A stretch of DNA of 48,606 nucleotides, taken from IMG/VR virus record IMGVR_UViG_3300025669_000052, positions 1-48,606 of that record; one strand, 5' to 3'. A program made the position numbers and the translations under genes. The notes under the pieces are model-generated. The model saw only the letters and a list, made by a program, of their open reading frames with translations. It was not told where the DNA came from and made no database searches. The DNA is from a virus. Shown here piece after piece: positions 21,164 to 30,500 of this stretch (position 1 is its first letter; each line of letters starts with the position of its first letter).

Positions 21164-23905
21164 ATGTTGAGTACTAACGCTTTAGAAATAGCAGAGAAGA
21201 GATACTTCCTTGAAGGAGAAGAATGGGAAACTTGTACGTTGAGAGTAGCAGAGGGTGCAGCTACGAGTAAACCTGACTATACATATTATCGTGATGCCTT
21301 TCATGGTATGATGTACAATATGTTAGCTATTCCCGGAGGGCGTATCTTACGGAATGTTAGACGACCAAGAGGGAGTCTGTTTAATTGTTATCATCTTCCC
21401 ATTACAGATAGTATTGAAGGGATAGGAGATTGTATTAAGAATTCTCTCATATTATGGAGTGATGGAGGTGGAGTTGGAATTAACTTCAGTACACTACGCC
21501 CTAATGGTGCTCATATTATGGGGAAAGGCGGACACTCTAGTGGTGTAGTATCATTTATGTCTGCTCTTGATGCGGCAGCTACTACTATTGAAAGTGGGGG
21601 TCAGCGTAGGGCTGCTGCTTTAGGAGCATTAGATGTAACACATCCAGACATAAATAATTTTTTAGATGCTAAAGTAAAGGATGGTTTATTATCTTGTTTT
21701 AATTTGTCTGTTAACATTACTAATGATTTTCTTGAAGCTGTTATGAAGAACGCTAAGATTGATTTGAAATTCAATCAGCAGGTTTACAAAACAGTTAAAG
21801 CGAGAACACTATGGAACAAGATAGTAACTAACATGTTGAAGAATGGAGAACCGGGATTGATTAACTGGACTAATATGACTAAAAATAATTCTTATTATTA
21901 CTCTCCAATTCTAGGGACAAACCCTTGTTTTGCTAATGATTCCAATATATTAACAAGAGAAGGGTATTATCCAATACAAGATTTGGTTGGTAAAAATGTG
22001 AATGTTTGGAATGGTACTACATGGGTTAATATAGATAATTTTAGAATCACTGGCACAAATGAAAAAATGTTAAAAATTATTTTACATGATGGTTCTGAAA
22101 TAAGAACAACCCAATACCATACTTTTATTTTAAACAACGGTATTAAAAAACAAGCATATAAACTTAATATAGATGATAGACTAATGATTAGTAATGCTCC
22201 AACTGTTGTTGGAACAACAAAAGTTAATGGAACATATTTAAAAGGATTTTTATGTGGAGATGGAACACACCATAATATTCAACCTGAATTAAAAGTGTAT
22301 CATCCTAAATTTATGTGTTTACCTAAATTAAAACAATCAGCAATGGAATTACCGATTGTAAAAAGGAATACTAATTACATTTCTGATATTAGTTTTTCAT
22401 CTAGTATTACAAGAAAAAATATGTCAGGATTAACTTGTAGAGATGAAGATTTATTGTTATGGGTAACGCAATATCGTAAGTCATTACCAAATGAAATATT
22501 AAATTGGGATAACAATTCTAAATTTAATTTCATTGCTGGGGTTATGGATGCTGATGGCACAGCTTCCGATACAAAGAACGGATTTATGTATCAAATTTGT
22601 AGTATACATAAGCAATGGTTATTAGATTTTCAACTATTATTGAAAACAATTGGTGTATTATCACATCTATCTTTGATGAGAAAGGAGGGAAAGAAAGATT
22701 TTAATGACGGCTATGGAGAATATTATTCGCAAGATTGTTGGAGATTAACTATTTCGCAAACAAGTAGTGTTAAATTATCTGGTTTAGTTTCTTTTGAAAG
22801 ATTAGTTTCTTTTAAAAATAAAGTTTGCCATTATAGAATTAAACCAAAATTTAATAGGATTATATCTATTATAGAAGATGGTATTGATGATAAAGTATAT
22901 TGTTGCACAGTTCCAAACTCTCATAAAGTATCATTATCATTAGGTATAACTACGGGTCAATGTGGAGAAACTTGTCTATCAGCATGGGATGTGTGTAATC
23001 TGATGTCTCTAGTTCTTCCTAATTTTCAGGGAGCTGGTGGTAATACTAATTGGGAAAAGTTACGAGATATTATCCATTTGTCAATTAGATTTTTAGATAA
23101 CATCATCGACAATAATCGTTACTCCATTGACAAGATTCGAATGCAAGCACACAACAGTAGACGAATAGGATTGGGAGTTATGGGTGTTGCTGATTATTTA
23201 TTTAAAAAGAAAATTAGGTACGGTTCAGCAAAGGCTGTGGATGAGATAGAAAAGTTGATGAAGTTCATTCGTAATGAATCTTATGGTGCTTCTGTTGAGT
23301 TAGCGAAGGAACGTGGGGCATTTCCTGCATTCAGTTCCTCTGAGTACTGTAAGGCTAGCTTCATTAGAAAGTTACCACCTAAACTACGTATGGCTATACG
23401 TGAGTTTGGAATAAGAAACGTTACGTTGAATGCTCTAGCACCTACTGGAACTATTAGTCTAATAGCGGACACTACAGCAGGGATAGAACCATTGTTTGCT
23501 AAGGCATATGAACGAAAGGATAGGGTGAGTGATCGTGTTTACATACATGAACTATATAAAGAATTTTTGCATTCTGATAATGTGCCTAATTATTTTGTCG
23601 ATACTAATGATATTTCGCCAGATGAACATCTCGATATGCAAACGGCTTTCCAAAAGTTTACGGACAGCAGTGTGTCAAAAACTATTAATCTTCCTAAAAA
23701 TTACAAGAAAGCTGATCTAAATAAGTTGTTATTGGAATATGCTTTTGATATAAAAGGAATGACTGTGTATAGAGATGGGAGTCGAAAGGGACAGATACTA
23801 AACAGATTATCTGAAGATGAGGTAATAAAACATCTTGAAGAAGGAACAAAACAATTAGATAGAACAGAGGAGGAGGTTAGCTGTTCATTGGGAGGTTGTG
23901 AATAA
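21164..23905 (+). CDS. nrdJ: Adenosylcobalamin-dependent class II ribonucleotide reductase, intein-containing
   Basis: 913 residues including a 345-residue intein (255-599); the spliced enzyme is 568 residues. Extein marks: LFNCYHLPI with Cys75 (redox partner), [23 protein letters not shown] restored by splicing (active-site Cys and Glu), [21 protein letters not shown], and the C-terminal CSLGGCE with Cys907/Cys912 for reduction by thioredoxin. Class II enzymes reduce ribonucleotides using B12 and no oxygen, so the phage can make deoxynucleotides in anaerobic or B12-supplied hosts. ATG 21164 follows AAAGGAGGAAG. The stop overlaps the next start (TAATG). Confidence 0.9.
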   Translation: MLSTNALEIAEKRYFLEGEEWETCTLRVAEGAATSKPDYTYYRDAFHGMMYNMLAIPGGRILRNVRRPRGSLFNCYHLPITDSIEGIGDCIKNSLILWSDGGGVGINFSTLRPNGAHIMGKGGHSSGVVSFMSALDAAATTIESGGQRRAAALGALDVTHPDINNFLDAKVKDGLLSCFNLSVNITNDFLEAVMKNAKIDLKFNQQVYKTVKARTLWNKIVTNMLKNGEPGLINWTNMTKNNSYYYSPILGTNPCFANDSNILTREGYYPIQDLVGKNVNVWNGTTWVNIDNFRITGTNEKMLKIILHDGSEIRTTQYHTFILNNGIKKQAYKLNIDDRLMISNAPTVVGTTKVNGTYLKGFLCGDGTHHNIQPELKVYHPKFMCLPKLKQSAMELPIVKRNTNYISDISFSSSITRKNMSGLTCRDEDLLLWVTQYRKSLPNEILNWDNNSKFNFIAGVMDADGTASDTKNGFMYQICSIHKQWLLDFQLLLKTIGVLSHLSLMRKEGKKDFNDGYGEYYSQDCWRLTISQTSSVKLSGLVSFERLVSFKNKVCHYRIKPKFNRIISIIEDGIDDKVYCCTVPNSHKVSLSLGITTGQCGETCLSAWDVCNLMSLVLPNFQGAGGNTNWEKLRDIIHLSIRFLDNIIDNNRYSIDKIRMQAHNSRRIGLGVMGVADYLFKKKIRYGSAKAVDEIEKLMKFIRNESYGASVELAKERGAFPAFSSSEYCKASFIRKLPPKLRMAIREFGIRNVTLNALAPTGTISLIADTTAGIEPLFAKAYERKDRVSDRVYIHELYKEFLHSDNVPNYFVDTNDISPDEHLDMQTAFQKFTDSSVSKTINLPKNYKKADLNKLLLEYAFDIKGMTVYRDGSRKGQILNRLSEDEVIKHLEEGTKQLDRTEEEVSCSLGGCE
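21926..22960 (+). mobile_element. LAGLIDADG intein inside the reductase gene
   Basis: The coding segment begins at Cys ([17 protein letters not shown], block A) and ends [11 protein letters not shown] (block F) and ITTGQ, directly before Cys-Gly-Glu. Removing it restores GTNP-CGET, the conserved active-site sequence. Two LAGLIDADG-type motifs, LKGFLCGDG and IAGVMDADG, identify a DOD homing endonuclease domain. The terminal residue is Gln, not Asn, and the penultimate is Gly, not His, the non-standard type of block G. It should self-splice with Cys+1 as the acceptor. Confidence 0.88.
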
Positions 23906-24369
23906 TGGTAGCTAAGAAATTAAAAACTTTAACAAACCCTACAGGTAGCGGAGACATAAAACCTAGAGATGTGTGGGGTGGGGGTGAGTTTTTAGCGAAG
24001 GTTGTTGGGGATGAGAAGTACAATAAAGGAGTACATTTAATATGTGTTCCGGGACAACCTATAATAGCCCCTATGGAAGGTAGGGTAACAGGACATAAAC
24101 TTTTAAGAGGAGGTGAAACTAATTATTCATATGTAGAGATTGTTAGTGGTCTATTCAAAGTTGTACTACGATATGTTGTATTGAACAATGGATTAGAAAA
24201 TACAAATGTTTCGAAAGGATATACAATTGGTACAGCACAAGATATGGGAGGTAAATATATGTACACTGTTATTCCACATGTGGTATTAGAATTTTGGATA
24301 GCAAATGATCCAACGGATCTGTTAACTAATAAGGAGATACAGTATGAAATTTGTGATAACGATTATTAA
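23905..24369 (+). CDS. M23/LytM-like protein with lost catalytic residues
   Basis: 154 residues. GVHLICVPGQPIIAPMEGRVTG, YVEIVS, LRYVVLNNGL, VSKGYTIGTA and IPHVVLEFWI follow the strand order of M23 endopeptidases. In active enzymes the first motif is H-x3-D and the last H-x-H. Here the Asp is missing and the second His is Val, so the zinc site looks broken. No signal peptide is seen. It may bind peptidoglycan or regulate the transglycosylase at 15146. Confidence 0.6.
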   Translation: MVAKKLKTLTNPTGSGDIKPRDVWGGGEFLAKVVGDEKYNKGVHLICVPGQPIIAPMEGRVTGHKLLRGGETNYSYVEIVSGLFKVVLRYVVLNNGLENTNVSKGYTIGTAQDMGGKYMYTVIPHVVLEFWIANDPTDLLTNKEIQYEICDNDY

Positions 24370-24466
24370 AACTATAGGAAATCTAATAGGGTCATTCTTT
24401 TGGTTATTGGCTTTAGGATTAACCCAAATTGGAAATTTTTTTGCAACTAACAAAGGAGAAAAATAA
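24344..24466 (+). CDS. Single-span membrane micro-protein, 40 aa
   Basis: ATG 24344 has AAGGAG nine bases upstream and overlaps the end of the M23-like gene by 26 bases. The peptide has one hydrophobic segment (IGSFFWLLALGLTQIGNFFA) with a charged tail KGEK. It fits a small membrane regulator or holin partner. Short length leaves some doubt, but the RBS, overlap and clean span support it. Confidence 0.5.
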   Translation: MKFVITIIKTIGNLIGSFFWLLALGLTQIGNFFATNKGEK

Positions 24467-24467
24467 T

Positions 24468-25460
24468 ATGAAAAAACTTATAACAATATTTGTAATAATG
24501 ACAGCAGCACTTTTTATTTCAACGGGAGCATCAGCATGTTGGCCTTATTGTGGCAATAGTAATAATGGAGATACTATTAATAATTATGATAACAGAAGTT
24601 ATGATAATAGTACTACTAATACACCTACTGCTACTGCAACAGGTGGTCAAGGTGGAAATGCTACTATTGAGAAGGGGGCTATTAAAAATAAAAATGTAAA
24701 CAAGAATACTAATGTTAATATTAATGCAAATAAAAATGCGAATAAAAACAAAAACATTAATGTTAATAAAAATACACAGGGCCAATTACAAGGTCAGGCT
24801 CAGGGGCAGATGCAGGGACAGACAGCTCACAATGAAGGAGTTAGTAATTCAGTGGTTATCAACGAAGCTGAAACTAAACGAGAACACATCGGAGGTAGTG
24901 CGTTTACTGCAAAAGCTGGTACTTATGGAGATAAATATAATTATGGTGCAGAGTTTGCCCCCGTTGCAGAGCTTACAAGATTTAAGAAATCCTTTTCTTT
25001 TGCAGCCGCATATGAAGACTACGGAAGAAAATTTGGGGAAGACAAATGTAAGACGACAGGACACTCCTACAATGGTAGACATGAAGACGACCCAAGTGAG
25101 AGTATTCTTGTAACACCAGTTGAGAGTTTTAAAACTAACAGGAAGTTTATTGTTGTTGGGTTTTTAACTGTTAAATCTGTTGAAGATGGTACGGATTCTT
25201 TCATGGTGATGCAGAAGGTTGTGTTGAGTGCTGCTCTTATGCAAGGTGATGTAGCCATAGTTACTAATGAGGGAGCATCTTTTAAACCTAAAAGTTCGGG
25301 TTGGGGAATTGGCACGTTCTTTAGTGGTGGACAGGTTGCCGATCATGGTAATCGTGGTAACGCAACAGCAGGTGGTGGTGGAACAGGTTACTCTTCTACT
25401 ACATCTGAGTTAGTTACTATGCCTTGGATGACAGTACAGGTAATTAAATACGTTGACTAA
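24468..25460 (+). CDS. Secreted Asn/Lys- and Gln/Gly-repeat protein
   Basis: 330 residues from ATG 24468 (AAAGGAG upstream); the frame is open further back but without a start of equal quality. A signal peptide (LITIFVIMTAALFISTGASA) is followed by NSNNGDTINNYDN, an Asn/Lys repeat zone (KNVNKNTNVNINANKN) and Gln/Gly repeats (GQLQGQAQGQMQGQ). A folded region of about 170 residues and a Gly-rich stretch come next. Such composition is typical of exported, surface or amyloid-like proteins. Function unknown; an envelope role is inferred from the signal. Confidence 0.65.
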   Translation: MKKLITIFVIMTAALFISTGASACWPYCGNSNNGDTINNYDNRSYDNSTTNTPTATATGGQGGNATIEKGAIKNKNVNKNTNVNINANKNANKNKNINVNKNTQGQLQGQAQGQMQGQTAHNEGVSNSVVINEAETKREHIGGSAFTAKAGTYGDKYNYGAEFAPVAELTRFKKSFSFAAAYEDYGRKFGEDKCKTTGHSYNGRHEDDPSESILVTPVESFKTNRKFIVVGFLTVKSVEDGTDSFMVMQKVVLSAALMQGDVAIVTNEGASFKPKSSGWGIGTFFSGGQVADHGNRGNATAGGGGTGYSSTTSELVTMPWMTVQVIKYVD

Positions 25461-25472
25461 AGGAGGAATAAT

Positions 25473-25739
25473 ATGAAGAGAGATATGAAATTATCAGATT
25501 ATTGTGATGATGCTCTACCAAACGACGAAATAAACAACCCCTCTCATTATACGTCCCATCAATCAGGGGTTGAGTGCAAAGATATTATCAAGCACATGGA
25601 TTGGGCACAGGGGAGTGCCATCAAATATCTTTGGCGAATGGGACAGAAAGGAGATGATGCAATTAAAGACCTAATGAAAGCCAAAAAATGTATTGACTTT
25701 CAAATCGAAAAGATTAAAGAGGAACAGTTATCTACTTAG
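25473..25739 (+). CDS. DUF3310-domain protein (T7 gp1.7-like)
   Basis: 88 residues: NNPSHYTSHQSGVECKDIIKH, then GSAIKYLWRMGQKGD and DLMKAKKCIDFQI match DUF3310. The same domain is in T7 gene 1.7, reported as a nucleotide kinase; many phage members are only annotated as domain proteins. A role in nucleotide metabolism would fit the reductase and nucleotidase upstream. AAAGGAGGAA precedes ATG 25473. Its last 12 bases overlap the end of the opposing gene. Confidence 0.8.
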   Translation: MKRDMKLSDYCDDALPNDEINNPSHYTSHQSGVECKDIIKHMDWAQGSAIKYLWRMGQKGDDAIKDLMKAKKCIDFQIEKIKEEQLST

Positions 25740-25752
25740 TTTACTAGATAAC
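25727..25752. terminator. Hairpin at the convergent junction
   Basis: GTTATCTA at 25727-25734 and its complement TAGATAAC at 25745-25752 form an 8-bp stem around a 10-base loop, exactly where the two opposing gene blocks end. No clear T-run follows on either side. It may serve as a weak bidirectional terminator or a barrier to converging transcription. Confidence 0.4.
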
Positions 25753-27074
25753 CATGCTTTAAACTCTGCTGGTTTGAAAGGTGTCTCACCGTAGATACCT
25801 TTCTTACCAGTAACAAATTTAGATTCCAATGTTTCTCTTGCTCCCTGTTTTCTCAACGAATGTTCCTGTCCTTTAAATGAATACTCCCTGAATTTAGGAT
25901 CATTCACATCATATTTAAAGGCCTTGTCCGCATATTCCTTGGACAGTTTTTCTTCTTTCAACATGACTCTATTGAGTTCTTTGGTAGGATACTCTGTTCC
26001 TAATTTAGTTGCTTCTTGATGACTACTAACCCTATTAGGAAATCTTTTCTCACTAATACTATCTGACTTTCTAATTGTCCCTTCTCTTCTATATTTATTA
26101 AATAATTTATCGACAGCTTTCTCATCTGATTTTTTTATAGACATTGCTATTTGTTTATTATTTTGTTTAATAAGATATTCTTTTTTAAAATGTGATCCTG
26201 TTTGTTTTTTTGCTATGTTATATTCACTAGGAAATAGTTTAGCATATTTTGCTAAAACTTTTTTAGTGTGTACATCACTCAACTTCGCCCAACTATCATC
26301 TGATATTCTTAATTTTCCTTTTTTTAATTCTTTCTTTCCGTATTTTTTTATAGCACCTTTAATTTGTTTAAATACATTCTCGGTCATAGCTACCGCATGT
26401 TCTTCTGATGGAGCAGTTTTATATAAACTAAATGCTTCATCTGATCCTTCTTTTAATGTTCCTCTCGCTATTCTTTTTTCTACCGTAGTATTTATATTAT
26501 CAGTAATACGATTCATTAAGTTTGCTCTAAATCCTTGAGGAGATAACTCCTCTGAAATAGAATGAACATAAGAATGAATAGGTTCATGAGTAGCTGTTTT
26601 AGTAGAAGCCTGTGATGTTAAAGTTATATCAGATTCTTTTTGTCCTATCCATCGTTCAGTTCTCCCTTTAGTCCATCGTTTTGTAGTTGAATCTTTAAAT
26701 GGATTTTTTATTTCTGGTTTTATTTTTAATTCTCTAATATTTTTGAGTACTTTTTTAGGAAGAACCTTGCCAACGTTTCCTATTTTACGCACATCAGCAA
26801 CGTCAGGCCATAATTCATTAGCATGTTTATATGGAATAAAACCCTTTCTTATTTTACCAAAACCTTTACCTACTGCTTTACCCCACATTGCAGGAGTTAT
26901 TGAAAGACCACCAACAGATTCAGCAACAGGTCTATCTAATGATCCTATAGGCGTGGCCTCACTCCCACGACCTGTCAATCTAAGACCAAGATTGCCCCAC
27001 CCCTGTGTAACTTCTTTAGGATAGTTTCGAAACCTATCTCTAACATAATCAAACAGTATTCCTTTATTTGCCAT
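25728..27074 (-). CDS. Virion-block protein with HExxH motif
   Basis: 448 residues from the ATG at 27074-27072 (MANKGILF), which overlaps the preceding stop (TAATG). An upstream extension to 27167 would lie wholly within the holin-like gene and is rejected. The chain is basic and Lys-rich. Residues 163-167 read HEPIH, the HExxH zinc metallopeptidase signature, followed after 65-70 residues by PSEEHAVAMTENVF as a possible third ligand region. It is the last gene of the virion operon. A metallopeptidase used during infection or head maturation is possible, but the motif alone can occur by chance. Confidence 0.7.
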   Translation of the reverse strand: MANKGILFDYVRDRFRNYPKEVTQGWGNLGLRLTGRGSEATPIGSLDRPVAESVGGLSITPAMWGKAVGKGFGKIRKGFIPYKHANELWPDVADVRKIGNVGKVLPKKVLKNIRELKIKPEIKNPFKDSTTKRWTKGRTERWIGQKESDITLTSQASTKTATHEPIHSYVHSISEELSPQGFRANLMNRITDNINTTVEKRIARGTLKEGSDEAFSLYKTAPSEEHAVAMTENVFKQIKGAIKKYGKKELKKGKLRISDDSWAKLSDVHTKKVLAKYAKLFPSEYNIAKKQTGSHFKKEYLIKQNNKQIAMSIKKSDEKAVDKLFNKYRREGTIRKSDSISEKRFPNRVSSHQEATKLGTEYPTKELNRVMLKEEKLSKEYADKAFKYDVNDPKFREYSFKGQEHSLRKQGARETLESKFVTGKKGIYGETPFKPAEFKAWLSSKLSR

Positions 27075-27502
27075 TATGCTTTCTTTCCTTTTATATAAGT
27101 ACCCCAAACATAAGCACCGAAGAAGAAACAAATTATAGAACCAGTACCCCACATCATTAAGTTGCAAGTTGCTAGTTCAAAGTAAGTCTTAGCCCACTCT
27201 GGATTAAATGGAATACAAATAGCCACCATAAGAATTAAGGCTAACTGTACCCGTATCCACATCATAGCTAAAAATCGTCTGGTTTTACTCTTTACAGTAG
27301 ACTCAGCGAGGCTCATCTTTACAAACTCTGTTACTGCCTCGCCAACTTTAAAAGCATCTCGTGCTTTCTCTACATCAGAATAGTGCAGATCATTTATAAA
27401 CCCACCAGCCTTAACTAGTATACCATTATCTTTATCAAATACATCTGTTGCTATTTGAGGTGCTCCTATTACAAAGTTTTTTATTGCCGTTAGCCAACCC
27501 AT
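27074..27502 (-). CDS. Holin-like membrane protein
   Basis: 142 residues. The N-terminal 75 are soluble and helical (DVEKARDAFKVGEAVTEFVK), followed by the basic SKTRRFLAMMW. Two hydrophobic segments come next (IRVQLALILMVAICIPF and TCNLMMWGTGSIICFFFGAYV), and a Lys-rich tail KGKKA closes the protein. This layout resembles the 3TM holins of gene-transfer-agent type. It would let the transglycosylase reach the wall at the end of infection. AAAGGGGA precedes the start. Confidence 0.65.
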   Translation of the reverse strand: MGWLTAIKNFVIGAPQIATDVFDKDNGILVKAGGFINDLHYSDVEKARDAFKVGEAVTEFVKMSLAESTVKSKTRRFLAMMWIRVQLALILMVAICIPFNPEWAKTYFELATCNLMMWGTGSIICFFFGAYVWGTYIKGKKA

Positions 27503-27504
27503 AA

Positions 27505-30500
27505 CTAATCCCCTTTTATTTTATTAAATGATTTAGCACTCTTAGATATTTCCGCAGCCATCCCTCTAATCTGATTTATCTTTTTTTCTATTGCATCATC
27601 ATATCGTTTAGTACTCTTACCTTTCTTTTTCATAGCTGCTTTCTTAATATGAAGAGTTCTAATTTGTCTCTTAATTCTACCAGCCATAACACCTTTTTTT
27701 GGATGAGTTTTACTAATAGCTCGTACCATTTGATCTGTATAGTTGACAGGATACACTTTTAATCCTAACAGTTCATTTAACAGAACTAATCCTGTGGACT
27801 GTTCTCTTCCTCTATAATCTGGTTTGCCCCTTAAATTGGATATAATTTTTGCAGCTCCAATAACAGGAGTAGGTAACGCTGTTTTAGCTACGTGTGCTGC
27901 TCTGTATTTAATATGTGTTTTTAATTTATCTACTTTTGATTTTCCAACTGTTTCTTCTTCAGGAACTATATCTTTTTGTGTGAACCAATCAAAACCTTTT
28001 ACAGTACGTTGCTGTGCTAACTCACTAACAATCGGCATACCCATTGGAGATATACCACCGGGAAGTATATTAGCAAATCCACCACTCTCAGCTATGTCAC
28101 CCCAAGGGAGTATATAAGACAGACTCAAGTAATGCTCTCTTCCATTATCATCTACAAAAGGAACTCTAGGAAAACTAGGAAGTCCAATCTTATCTGTGAT
28201 ACTCTTCATGTAATCAGGCCGATGCTCTTTCTTAGCTTTAGCTTGTTCAGGACTATCACCAATAACACTCGTTGCTGCTTGCTCTAATCCATATATCATA
28301 GCAGCAGGAAGTAGGAACCTGTGTGGTGTAGTGAGCGCAGCTTCCGCTATCCTAGGCATTGCTTTCATTGTAAACGTAGCGAATGGAGCACCATACCATT
28401 TAGTTCTGTATTTATGTTGTGCCTTTGTAACCTTTGAGTAGTTGAACAGCCATTTCTCTGCGTCTAATGCGGCATCCTTATAGGACATCTTTTTCTTTTT
28501 AACATTATGCATAAACTTAGCTATCTTAAACCACTGTTCTTCAGCTTCATATTTCTTAGCTGCCCAAGCAGCACCCTTCTTTCCTTTATCCCATGCACTA
28601 CCTATAACACCTATCTTTTCTGACAAACTATCAGCTTTAGCACCTTTCAACTGAAGCTCAACTTCAGTAAACATTGCTTTCAACTCAGCATGAGTAAAAG
28701 TACTCTTCATCAAACCTTCTTTACTAGCTGCTACCCAAAATTCTCCTCTGCCCTTCATTTGTTGAGCTGCCTTATATAAATAATAAGGTTGTTCATACAG
28801 AGGGAGTCCTCCTAGGTGAGCAAGAATAGCATTAGACATCATATTCCTAGCATGTGTTTTAGGTGAGGCTACTACCTTACCAAACTTCCATGCTGCTAAC
28901 ATCTTAGCTCGTGCTCGTTCCCCTTTACTCTGCTCATGTACAACAGCAGTAATGTCTTCCCAAATTTCAGGGTGTACACGCTTACCTGACAACTCTCCTA
29001 ATCTTTTATTAATAGGAAGTTTTCTAAATCCTTTTGGTATAGTTTTCTTTGTTGAAGGATTGAATGTCCAATCCTTATTCTCAGAAATCTTTAAAAAGAA
29101 TTTGCCCATTTCAATATCATGTGTTAACTGAATGATACCTTTAGCTACAGGATACCCTGGAGTTAAGATTTCACCAAGGGCTTTTCTTTTCTCTTTATCT
29201 ATATCTAATCGTTTCTTAAACCTATCTAGCCCCATTTTATCAGGAACTTGTTCTCCGTATTTCCTTACTAATTTTTTATATTCCATCTTAGTATAGAGCC
29301 GTGGCATATACTTCCCTACATGAGCAAAGAAATCTTTCTTATTCAATAAACCTAAATCAGTAGCTTGTTTACCTAAAGCAATAAACACATCTCGTGATTC
29401 TTCAGCTAATAATTTTTCAACTTTAGATAAATTTTTAGGCATCTCTCCTCTAATACTCTCTGCTATTTTTAATTGAGATGCTTCAGGCAATGATTGTAAT
29501 CTGTTACCTAAATTAATAGCATACTCTCTACCAACAGCTTGATGAGAGTTCATATCTTCCATGTTCTTCATAAACTTACTAGTATCTTTTAGAGTTCCAC
29601 GATATTCATATATTAAAGCTCTATTGATACCTTTACCGATACCATAAGGAAGTTTATCTAAAAGTTTTGGAGCTATATCTCCTGTTAATTTCTTCCATGC
29701 GTCACCTTTAGTATGTTTGATGTATGTTTTAATAGCTTTATGAATAGGAAATCCACTGTATAGAGTAGTGCCACCTTCAGTTGTTACTGGATGTTCCTCC
29801 ACCTCTTTTATTTTTTTAGATAGTTGTTTATTCTTTCTGATAACAGCTTTATTGGTTGCTATTATAGCATCTGTTTCCAACTTACGCTGTTCTCTAGTTG
29901 TCTTTCCAATTTTGGATTTAGTTTCTAGAGTAGCTCTGTGTCCTGCGAATTTTTCTATTGCTGCATTATCTATTCTTTCAACAACATTCTCTTTTGCTTT
30001 TTGTTTTTTGTATTCCGCAACAGATATTTTTTTAACAGGCCCAGCAGTTTCCTTTACCTCTGCCAATGCTTCTTCATTAGTCTGTTTCTTTGCTTCTTGT
30101 TTGTCTCTAATTGATTTGCCAGAACGAGGAGCTTCCTCTCCACCAAAATGAGCATCTTCAATTGCTTGTTCTTTACCTTCAGCTACACTAGTTCTTTTAC
30201 CCTCTTCATATGCAGCAGCTTCCCTAAACGCATTAGTTTTTAATTCTTTAGCTACTCGATCACGAGTCTTGCCTTGTTTGAGTCCCAATTGTTTTTTAAT
30301 GTGGTTCTGGATTGCATTCTCTGCAACCTTATGAGCAGTACCTTTTATCTTACCTTGAATTTTACCACTTAAAAACGCATCAATGTCAGACACGTGTACT
30401 TTTCTAATGTATCCCCATATGGCATCTCGTGCTACATTTTGAAGTATATCATAAGAAAAATCCTTCGCTAGTATAGATTTATTTTTAACAGATCGTACTA

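Noticed and set aside
24712-25113. Basic 133-aa frame inside the secreted repeat protein gene
   Set aside because: It arises from shifted reading of the AAT/AAA repeat codons and has no ribosome site.
27075-27167. N-terminal extension of the HExxH protein
   Set aside because: The extension lies fully inside the holin-like gene and lacks an RBS; the coupled ATG at 27074 fits the operon.
29768-30151. Hydrophobic 127-aa frame opposite the 1454-aa gene
   Set aside because: Ser/Phe/Leu-rich antisense of Lys/Glu codons; typical shadow.
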